A DNA stretch of 10,216 nt from an uncultured Armatimonadota bacterium (GTDB lineage Bacteria > Armatimonadota > Armatimonadia > Armatimonadales > Armatimonadaceae). The notes under the pieces are model-generated. The model was given only the letters and a program-made list of their open reading frames with translations. It did no database searches and was not told where the DNA came from. The number at the start of each line of letters is the position of its first letter. Positions within the stretch are counted from its first letter, which is position 1. The position numbers and the translations under genes were made by a program. The stretch lies in assembly GCA_903924445.1 (NCBI GenBank), contig CAIYBQ010000320.1, positions 1 through 10,216 on the forward strand. Direction: 5' to 3'. This document shows, in pieces, positions 1 to 5,748 of the stretch.

Positions 1-87
1 AGGTGTGACATCCATCCCGGCCATCGACCACAGGAGCAGCGGTGTGACAACGAGGAGTGTCAGTGTTGAGCGCAGCTTTTGCGTCAT
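1..87 (-). CDS. phnE: Second Phn-type ABC permease, N-terminal fragment cut by the window edge
   Basis: Only the first 29 residues are visible; the frame is open to the window edge. The start overlaps the stop of the upstream permease in an ATGA junction, and a strong Shine-Dalgarno (GGAGG at 100-96 on the minus strand) sits 8 bases before the ATG, so the start is well supported. The visible peptide has a short basic N-terminus, then a hydrophobic first membrane helix (LTLLVVTPLLLWSMAG). The 'LLLWSMAGM' stretch resembles 'ILVWSIQGT' at the same place in the neighbouring permease. Phn-type operons often carry two phnE genes, whose products would pair as a heterodimeric membrane channel. The family is therefore inferred from context and this short match; the conserved EAA loop lies outside the window. 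Confidence 0.72.
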   Translation of the reverse strand, partial: MTQKLRSTLTLLVVTPLLLWSMAGMDVTP

Positions 88-875
88 ACGAGCCGCCTCC
101 GGATGGTACTGGACAGGGTGTCGATAAGCATCACGACGGCAAACGTTACGGCCGTGATGATGCCAACATTGGTGTAGTTGAGGAAGGCGATTTGCGTTTT
201 GAGCAGCACGCCGACGCCGCCTGCACCGACAAGTCCAAGGACGGTCGCGGCGCGGACATTGATTTCAAATGCGTAAAGGGTGTACGCGATGAACTCTGGG
301 GCGATTTGCGGGAAGACTCCATGGCGGGCTTGTAGGATGCGGGTTGCGCCTGTGGTTGCGATGGCATCCATTGGTCCGCGGTCAATCGTCTCAACCGTGT
401 CTGCGAGCAGCTTTGCGACGACGCCAAATGAGAACACGAGCAGTGCGAGGAAGCCTGGAAAGGCTCCGATACCGAAGGCGCTCGCAAGGAGTGCCGCGAG
501 GACGAGGTCAGGGATGGTCCGGATGAGGTTGAGCAGGTTGCGCGTGATTTGGTAGACCCATTTGTTTGGTGCGACGGTGCTGCTTGCCATAAAGGCGACG
601 GGGAGCGCGAGGGCTGCGCCGAGCATGCTGGCCGCGAGGGCAATGCGGATGGTTTCGACCATCGGAGGGATGAGCTGGCCCGTAACAAAGTCCATCGGCC
701 ACGGGGGAAGCATTCCTTTGAAGAAGCGCAGCACATTCGGCAGGCCATCCGCGAGAACCCAGAGGTTGAATTTTGTGCCTTGGATACTCCAGACCAGGAT
801 TACCGCCGTGATGGCGGCGCCGACAACTGACATCCAGGGAAAGGGTCGCTTCGGGAGTGCCGGATGCGTTGACAT
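84..875 (-). CDS. phnE: Phosphonate/phosphate-type ABC transporter permease (PhnE)
   Basis: This is a 263-residue inner-membrane permease, a normal length for the PhnE family. A first membrane helix lies near residues 16-34, followed by a periplasmic segment and then the BPD_transp_1 core from about residue 70. That core includes 'RTIPDLVLAALL' and the coupling (EAA-type) loop 'DAIATTGATRILQARHGVFP', which contacts the ATPase. 'GLVGAGGVGVLL' near the C-terminus is also typical of PhnE. The ATG shares one base with the phnC stop (TGATG), and the gene ends in ATGA with the next permease, so translation is probably coupled along the operon. A GGAG lies about 15 bases before the start, too far to be a good ribosome site. 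Substrate specificity is set by the binding protein and cannot be read from this gene. Confidence 0.9.
   Translation of the reverse strand: MSTHPALPKRPFPWMSVVGAAITAVILVWSIQGTKFNLWVLADGLPNVLRFFKGMLPPWPMDFVTGQLIPPMVETIRIALAASMLGAALALPVAFMASSTVAPNKWVYQITRNLLNLIRTIPDLVLAALLASAFGIGAFPGFLALLVFSFGVVAKLLADTVETIDRGPMDAIATTGATRILQARHGVFPQIAPEFIAYTLYAFEINVRAATVLGLVGAGGVGVLLKTQIAFLNYTNVGIITAVTFAVVMLIDTLSSTIRRRLV
96..100 (-). promoter_or_regulatory. Shine-Dalgarno of the second phnE
   Basis: GGAGG on the minus strand, 8 bases upstream of the ATG at 87, lies inside the end of the preceding permease gene. It fixes the start of the truncated gene and shows that canonical anti-SD recognition is used in this operon. 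Confidence 0.7.
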
Positions 876-1690
876 CAGTGTTCGGCGGCTCCGCGCATGT
901 CATCTGGGCGTATTTTTCGCTGGTAGATGCGTTCGAAGTCGGCCTCGGTCATGTCCGCGCCGGGGCCATCGTAGACAACGGTGCCAGCGTGGAGTCCAAT
1001 TACGCGGTCTGCGTATTCCATCGCCATGTCGACGAAGTGGAGGTTGACGATGGTGAGGAGACCTTCTTCGCGGGAGAGGGCTTTGAGATCCCGCATCACC
1101 TGATGGGCCGTCGGTGGGTCAAGGCTTGCGACGGGTTCATCCGCGAGGAGGATGCGCGGTTGTTGCGCCAGTGCGCGTGCGATGGCGACGCGTTGCTGTT
1201 GTCCGCCGGAGAGCTGGTCGGCGCGGTTGTAGGCTTTGTCGATGATGCCGACACGCGTTAGACACTTGATGGCAAGTTCGGTGTCCGACTTTGTGTAGAG
1301 GCCGAGGAGTGCACGCCAGGTGGACAGGTCTCCGAGGCGGCCTGTGAGGACATTGGCAAGCACGCTTGAGCGGCGTACGAGGTTGTAGTTTTGGAAGATC
1401 ATCCCGATGCGTCTTCGCGTTTTGCGGAGGTTGACATCAGAAATGTTTCTGATGGGTGTTCCGAGCACGTTGACATCGCCACCTGTGGGTGCCACGAGAC
1501 GGTTGATTGTGCGGATAAGGGTTGATTTACCCGCGCCGGAGAGTCCGACGACGACGATGAACTCGCCTTCGTTGAATTCGAGGTTGACATCCGTGAGGGC
1601 GGTAAAGCCATTTGGGTACGTAACGGATGTGTTTTCAAACGAGACAAGGGTAGCTGCTTTTGCGGCTACCCCTGTGGAAACATCTGACAT
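875..1690 (-). CDS. phnC: Phosphonate/phosphate-type ABC transporter ATP-binding protein (PhnC)
   Basis: This 271-residue cytoplasmic ATPase would power import through the PhnE permeases. All nucleotide-binding elements are intact: Walker A 'GLSGAGKST' (residues 49-57), Q-loop Gln100 in 'IFQNYNLV', signature 'LSGGQQQR' (160-167), Walker B 'ILLADEP' (180-186, catalytic Glu185) and the switch His218 in 'VNLHFVDMA'. 'FQNYNLVRRSSVLANVLTGRLG' spans the region that distinguishes PhnC from other ABC ATPases, and the length suits PhnC (about 250-280). The ATG at 1690 lies 12 bases after the phnD stop with only weak purine-rich sequence before it; the next in-frame ATG would cut into the core. It has about 15 extra N-terminal residues before the first beta strand. 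The specific substrate (phosphonate, phosphite or phosphate) is not determined. Confidence 0.93.
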   Translation of the reverse strand: MSDVSTGVAAKAATLVSFENTSVTYPNGFTALTDVNLEFNEGEFIVVVGLSGAGKSTLIRTINRLVAPTGGDVNVLGTPIRNISDVNLRKTRRRIGMIFQNYNLVRRSSVLANVLTGRLGDLSTWRALLGLYTKSDTELAIKCLTRVGIIDKAYNRADQLSGGQQQRVAIARALAQQPRILLADEPVASLDPPTAHQVMRDLKALSREEGLLTIVNLHFVDMAMEYADRVIGLHAGTVVYDGPGADMTEADFERIYQRKIRPDDMRGAAEH

Positions 1691-1702
1691 TGCGTCTGTA
1701 TC

Positions 1703-2671
1703 TTACTTCTTGGGAGCCGCCGCCGGAGCCTTGGGCGCGGTGGATTTCTTGAAGTTTTCAAGCTGGACATTCATGCTGGTTGCGACTTCACGTACCGGAT
1801 CAAAGTCGGCATCGGTTGCCTCAACCAAGTCATCCACTTCGTAGACATCATCAAGTGTCTTCTTGCCTTCAGGAGTTGCCTTGTACTTGAGGAAGGCAGC
1901 TTTGATTTTGGCGGTCAACTCAGGGGAGATGCCAGTACGGACGGAAATCGTATCGTTTGGAATCTCGCCTGTTTGATCAATTTTGACAACCTTGGTCTTG
2001 ACATCCTTATAAGCGGACTGCTTTTCCAACTTGTTACGTGCATCATCGTAGCTTGCCGCCACATCGACATCACCGTTGTAGACGGCGCGGATAGCCGAGT
2101 CGTGCCCGCCGGCGAACATTGTCTGGGAGAACCACTTTTCAGGGTCCATCTGCTTACCCTTGAGGTAGCTTGCGGGGAAAAGATAGCCGGATGCTGAGCT
2201 TGGGTCGACGAAGGCGATGCGCTTGCCCTTTGTATCAGCGAGTGTCTTAATGCCGCTGTCAGCGCGAACGGTGAACATCGCGTGGTAGGTCAGACTGCCG
2301 CGGCGGCTGGTCTTGAGCATGATTTCAGCAGCGTTACGGTCTTTGGCGATGACATAGGCGAGGGGTGGGAGGGAGCCGATATCAACTTGCTTGGATGCCA
2401 TCGCTTCGATCAGGCCGGCGTATTCCGGAGTTGTGGATGTTTCCACAGGAATCCCGAGCTCCTTCGAAAGGAAGTCTGCCATCGGCTGAGCGTTTTCCGC
2501 AATTTTGTCTGCTTCAACAGAGGGGACAAAGCCAAAAACAAGCTTTGTAGGCGTTGCACTGGCATTTCCGCCGGCATTTCCACCATTTTCGGGCTTTGAG
2601 CACGCTGTGAGGAGACTGAAGGCAACAGCTGGAAAAACCAGTAGGATTGCACTGCGTTGCAATAAAATCAC
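1703..2671 (-). CDS. phnD: Phn-type phosphonate/phosphite/phosphate-binding lipoprotein (PhnD)
   Basis: This 322-residue extracytoplasmic receptor delivers a phosphorus oxyanion to the PhnC/PhnE importer. The N-terminus is a lipoprotein signal: a hydrophobic stretch, then the lipobox 'LLTAC' with Cys24 as the lipidation site, then a flexible Gly/Asn-rich linker (about 28-40). The mature part shows the PhnD periplasmic-binding fold: 'LVFGFVPS', 'EAMASKQVDIGSLPP', the anion-binding loop 'FVDPSSASGYLFP' (154-166) and 'FAGGHDSAIRAV' (186-197). The start is GTG at 2671, chosen because GGGAG lies 9 bases upstream and the next residues make a proper signal peptide. The C-terminal tail is a low-complexity Lys/Pro/Ala run. 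Gene order D-C-E-E is a known variant. With no phosphonate-degrading genes visible, phosphite or phosphate is as likely a ligand as phosphonate. Confidence 0.92.
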   Translation of the reverse strand: MILLQRSAILLVFPAVAFSLLTACSKPENGGNAGGNASATPTKLVFGFVPSVEADKIAENAQPMADFLSKELGIPVETSTTPEYAGLIEAMASKQVDIGSLPPLAYVIAKDRNAAEIMLKTSRRGSLTYHAMFTVRADSGIKTLADTKGKRIAFVDPSSASGYLFPASYLKGKQMDPEKWFSQTMFAGGHDSAIRAVYNGDVDVAASYDDARNKLEKQSAYKDVKTKVVKIDQTGEIPNDTISVRTGISPELTAKIKAAFLKYKATPEGKKTLDDVYEVDDLVEATDADFDPVREVATSMNVQLENFKKSTAPKAPAAAPKK

Positions 2672-2680
2672 TGAGATATA

Positions 2681-2685
2681 CTCCC
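2681..2685 (-). promoter_or_regulatory. Shine-Dalgarno deciding the GTG start of phnD
   Basis: GGGAG on the minus strand, 9 bases before the GTG at 2671. An ATG at about 2688 is out of frame with the lipoprotein, so this site and the signal peptide together favour GTG as the true start. Confidence 0.6.
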
Positions 2686-2731
2686 ATTAGCAAGTAGTTT
2701 TGCGAAGGTGTTTTCGGCATGGTGAGCGCAA

Positions 2732-2745
2732 TACTTTGTACTTTG
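2732..2745. repeat. Tandem heptamer TACTTTG x2 upstream of phnD
   Basis: Two perfect, directly abutting copies of TACTTTG (2732-2738 and 2739-2745) lie about 60-75 bases upstream of the phnD start. Short direct repeats of this size are the usual form of phosphate-responsive operators (Pho boxes). The sequence does not match the enterobacterial Pho consensus, so the regulatory role is only a suggestion from position and layout. Confidence 0.35.
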
Positions 2746-2756
2746 ATGCCGCGTCG

Positions 2757-2762
2757 AGTATA
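2757..2762 (-). promoter_or_regulatory. Possible -10 hexamer for the phn operon
   Basis: TATACT on the minus strand (reading 2762 to 2757) matches the -10 consensus TATAAT at 5 of 6 bases and would give a leader of about 80 bases for phnD. No recognisable -35 lies at the right distance; the 18-bp palindrome occupies that place, as expected for an activator or repressor site. Confidence 0.3.
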
Positions 2763-2772
2763 CCTTTTATTG

Positions 2773-2790
2773 CACAGGCCATGGCCTGTG
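2773..2790. promoter_or_regulatory. Perfect 18-bp palindrome, candidate operator
   Basis: CACAGGCCATGGCCTGTG reads identically on both strands without a spacer. It lies in the divergent region between phnD and the FHA gene, next to promoter-like sequences for both sides. Perfect symmetry suits a dimeric DNA-binding protein. It is not followed by a T-run, so a terminator is unlikely. No specific regulator is recognised. Confidence 0.45.
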
Positions 2791-2804
2791 AGGGGGAACG
2801 CTGG

Positions 2805-2835
2805 GTGACACACGAACTGGGAAAGGATATATACT
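2805..2835 (+). promoter_or_regulatory. Putative promoter of the FHA-phosphatase-kinase cassette
   Basis: A -35-like GTGACA (2805-2810) and a -10-like TATACT (2830-2835) are separated by 19 bases. The -10 ends only 5 bases before the ATG at 2841, so a transcript from it would start at or beside the start codon. An AAAGGA at 2822-2827 would be a ribosome site only if transcription started further upstream, and its 13-base spacing is long. Confidence 0.4.
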
Positions 2836-2840
2836 AGCAC

Positions 2841-4196
2841 ATGCCCGTTCGTGATATCTTCCAGCAGTGGGTTAACCGCTCGCCAGGTCGACTTCGCCCT
2901 CAGTTGTTTGTCCGACAGGTATGTCAGGCACTTGAGCGTCGTAAGCGACAAGGCGTCGATGGACGTTGGTATGTTGCCAACGCAATTACGTTGCGTGTCG
3001 CTGTACACAGCGCTGCCGACAGCGACCATGTACGTGAGTTTATGGATGCCAATGACATCGCAGAGTCGATCGCGACCTGGATGAAGCAGCGCAACTACCG
3101 CACACGTGGTCCATTGCATGTTGTTGTTGAAGAAATTTCTTACGCGATTCCCGGTGATGAGCCGATTGAAATTCATGTCCGTTTTGAGGCCAACCTCACG
3201 GATGCTGAATCAGTGATGCAGGAAACCGACGATCGCAAGACGGTTGGTCAGGCGACTATCGTCCCGACGGCCAGTGCGGATGTCGATGTAAGTGTGGTCG
3301 ATGCTGATCAGGCTACTCCTGTGGTCGTTGACCATAGTCTGACATCTGACACATCCACCGAGTCCATGGTTTTTCTCCCTGAGCTCCAGGTTCCTGAGCT
3401 GCGGACACCGAACACGCCAGCGACGCAAGTTACAGCGGAACGCGTCGTCCCACATCCAAATGCACGCCGAGCCTACCCCTATCCTGATTTGGATGAGGAA
3501 ATGCGCACGGTGCCTGCGGTTCCACAGGCGGTTGCTGCGGTACGCGTTACAACCCCTGATGGTCAGTCAAATGAGTATTCCGTAGGATCCACCGGTCTGC
3601 GCATTGGTCGCTCACGGACCGCTGGTAATGACCTCGTGATTGCTGACCCGATGGTTTCCAAGCGCCATGCTGAAATGCGCGTCTCTGACAATAAGCTTGT
3701 GATGGTAGATCTCCAATCTACCAATGGCACACGCCTCGCCGGTGCACCGATTCCACCCGGAATTGCCTGGTCCATCTCCGAAGGGGATGTTTTCCTACTC
3801 GGGAACACACAGCTGATGGTCTTGAAAATTCAGGCATCCAAGCTTGTCCCCGCCGTTGATAACTATGGCATTCAGTCTGTTGTCCGCGCGCTGTCCCTGA
3901 CGACTGCGGATGGCCAGCCACATGCAATCGGTAGTGACATGGTCATCGGGCGCGCGATATCCGATGACATCGTCGTGAGCGGCGTTGGTGTCAGCCCACA
4001 GCACGCACGCCTGCGCATCCGCCATGATGTCATCACCATCGAGGATCTCGATGCACCTGCCGGGACCTTTGTGAACAGTGAGCGGATTCCTGCCCGCCAT
4101 CCGGTCGTGATCCGCGCCGGTGATACGGTTGCACTCGGCTCCTGCCTGATGACAGTGATGGCATCGAGTGTGTTGCAGGATGCTGTTTACGCCTGA
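2841..4196 (+). CDS. Protein with FhaA-like N-terminus and two FHA phosphothreonine-binding domains
   Basis: This 451-residue soluble protein has no membrane segment. Residues 1-116 resemble the DUF3662/FhaA N-terminal domain ('GRWYVANAITLRVAVHSA', 'TWMKQRNYRTRGPLHVVVEE'). Residues 117-235 form an acidic, Thr/Val-rich linker with many possible phosphorylation sites. FHA1 (about 246-328) is canonical: 'IGRS' (255-258), 'SKRH' (273-276) and 'STNGT' (293-297). FHA2 (about 359-440) keeps 'IGRA' (369-372) and 'SPQH' (385-388), but the usual 'STNGT' has become 'APAGT' (405-409), losing the conserved Asn. FHA domains read phospho-Thr; the adjacent PP2C and STPK genes, starting with a one-base overlap (TGATG), suggest this protein is a substrate and reader of that kinase. 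In actinobacteria FhaA links such kinases to cell-wall synthesis. The precise partner here is unknown. Confidence 0.85.
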   Translation: MPVRDIFQQWVNRSPGRLRPQLFVRQVCQALERRKRQGVDGRWYVANAITLRVAVHSAADSDHVREFMDANDIAESIATWMKQRNYRTRGPLHVVVEEISYAIPGDEPIEIHVRFEANLTDAESVMQETDDRKTVGQATIVPTASADVDVSVVDADQATPVVVDHSLTSDTSTESMVFLPELQVPELRTPNTPATQVTAERVVPHPNARRAYPYPDLDEEMRTVPAVPQAVAAVRVTTPDGQSNEYSVGSTGLRIGRSRTAGNDLVIADPMVSKRHAEMRVSDNKLVMVDLQSTNGTRLAGAPIPPGIAWSISEGDVFLLGNTQLMVLKIQASKLVPAVDNYGIQSVVRALSLTTADGQPHAIGSDMVIGRAISDDIVVSGVGVSPQHARLRIRHDVITIEDLDAPAGTFVNSERIPARHPVVIRAGDTVALGSCLMTVMASSVLQDAVYA

Positions 4197-5722
4197 TGTC
4201 AACTTCTGTGCGTGTAAACGCATGCACCAAAACCCACATTGGTAGCGTCCGACCGAAGAATGAGGATGCTTTCAGTAACTTTATCCTCGATGGCTTTGAA
4301 ACGATTTCTATTGTCTGTGATGGGATGGGCGGATTGCAGGCAGGTGAGCTCGCAAGTCAGAGCGCTGTGGATACGCTGGAAATCAAACTCAAGGCTAGCC
4401 TCCCGGATGCAAACTCGACTGCCGCGGTCGTAGATGCGCTCCGTGATGCACTGGCTGCCGCAAATGGCGCTGTCCACGGTGTCGCACGACAGCTTGTCGC
4501 TGGCCTCCCCGCAGAAGACAAACCCCTTGCCGGAACGACAGGCGTTGTTGCCGTTGTCTATCAGAGTGAGCTGATCGTTGCCCATATTGGAGACTCACGT
4601 GCGTATCTGATGCGCTCCGGTGTCCTGATGCCCCTCACGGATGACCATTCGTTTGTCGCGGAACAAGTCAAGCTTGGGCATATGACTGAGGATGAAGCCC
4701 GGAAGTCCCGCTATCGCAATGTTGTTACACGGGCGATCGGTATCAGCCCAACCGTCCTCTCCGATGTGTCCACGCACACGCTTCAGGAAGCGGACCGGAT
4801 TCTGGTGTGCACCGATGGCCTGACAACCATGATTCAGGATGTCGAAATCGCGAATATTCTGGACAAATCTGAGAACAACATAAGCGCCACGCAGGCATTG
4901 ATACAAGCTGCGCTGCAAGCTGGTGGAAATGACAACATCACTGTCTCAGTCATCGATGTTGCTGTAACGCAAGAAGGATCATCGTTGGTCAGTGGAGACT
5001 ATCGCGGGCACGTGATGCGGTCGATTGCTGAATATTCCGAGTTTGCATCCAATGGATTTGCCGCCGCAAGCTCTTCCCCCGATGCACAATCGTCTGTAGG
5101 GACGGCGATAAATGAAGCTTATCGACCTATCCAAAAGCCTGAGCCGGTGAAGCGGCGCAAATCAGATTCTTCCTCGAAAGCTTGGATGCTTCCATTTGCA
5201 CTGATTGGCATCCTGATGTCGATTCTGCTTGTTGGTGTGATGGTGATTGACCCGCTGCGCGTCAGCTTAGGCAAGCGTCTCACCGGAACAACAACTGTAT
5301 TTGAACCCGAAGTACGGCCTGAGTTCTCGCGCATTAAATATCAGGATCCGATGATCTTCAGTGATCGCTCACCCGCACGGGATGGCATTTTGTCTTGGTC
5401 GGTTGCGACAGGTCCAGCCTGGGTAGGCGCATCCACGGGCAAGGTCTTCGTGAAAAACATGGCGGGCATTGTGGAAGATCGTGTTGCTCCACGCCGCGGT
5501 CAGCAGGTTTCCGGGATGGCGGTGGACCCGGATGGCAATGTGTACATCACGGATGCAACCCGCGGGATTATCGAGCGCATCACCCTTGCCGGAAATCGGA
5601 CCACGCTCGTCTCACGACTAAAGAATCCAAGCAGTTTAGTTATAGACAGTGGTAATGGTGCCATTTACTACATCGATGGTGGTATTTTGTACGTTGTGAA
5701 TCCTGTTGTTGCAGGAAAGTGA
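4196..5722 (+). CDS. PP2C-family Ser/Thr phosphatase with one membrane helix and NHL-like external domain
   Basis: This 508-residue protein probably removes phosphates from targets of the kinase encoded next. The cytoplasmic catalytic domain (about 5-256) carries the PP2C metal-binding motifs: 'RPKNEDA' (19-25), 'CDGMGG' (41-46), 'LAGTTG' (111-116), 'IGDSRAYL' (131-138), 'CTDGLT' (205-210) and 'GGNDNIT' (243-249). A charged linker (KRRK near 319-322) precedes one membrane helix at about 331-352, giving the positive-inside arrangement. The 156 residues outside include 'GMAVDPDGNVYITDA' (440-454) and 'NPSSLVIDSGNGAIYYID' (477-494), two NHL/beta-propeller-like repeats, too few for a full propeller. 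Mycobacterial PstP has the same overall phosphatase-helix-external layout, but there the NHL sensor sits on a kinase (PknD). The ATG overlaps the preceding stop by one base. Confidence 0.92.
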   Translation: MSTSVRVNACTKTHIGSVRPKNEDAFSNFILDGFETISIVCDGMGGLQAGELASQSAVDTLEIKLKASLPDANSTAAVVDALRDALAAANGAVHGVARQLVAGLPAEDKPLAGTTGVVAVVYQSELIVAHIGDSRAYLMRSGVLMPLTDDHSFVAEQVKLGHMTEDEARKSRYRNVVTRAIGISPTVLSDVSTHTLQEADRILVCTDGLTTMIQDVEIANILDKSENNISATQALIQAALQAGGNDNITVSVIDVAVTQEGSSLVSGDYRGHVMRSIAEYSEFASNGFAAASSSPDAQSSVGTAINEAYRPIQKPEPVKRRKSDSSSKAWMLPFALIGILMSILLVGVMVIDPLRVSLGKRLTGTTTVFEPEVRPEFSRIKYQDPMIFSDRSPARDGILSWSVATGPAWVGASTGKVFVKNMAGIVEDRVAPRRGQQVSGMAVDPDGNVYITDATRGIIERITLAGNRTTLVSRLKNPSSLVIDSGNGAIYYIDGGILYVVNPVVAGK

Positions 5723-5748
5723 TCGAGTACACAGCGAACTAATATCCC

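Noticed and set aside
562..1047. 161-codon open frame on the plus strand
   Set aside because: It lies antisense to phnE and phnC, which show complete family motifs; composition is Arg/Ser-rich, typical of a shadow frame.
2773..2790. Palindrome as an intrinsic terminator of a short transcript
   Set aside because: It has no loop and no T-run after it on either strand, and no gene ends there.
2514..3176. 220-codon open frame on the minus strand across the phnD/FHA control region
   Set aside because: It overlaps the FHA gene antisense and the start of phnD in another frame; its translation lacks any recognisable motif, while the genes it overlaps have clear domains.
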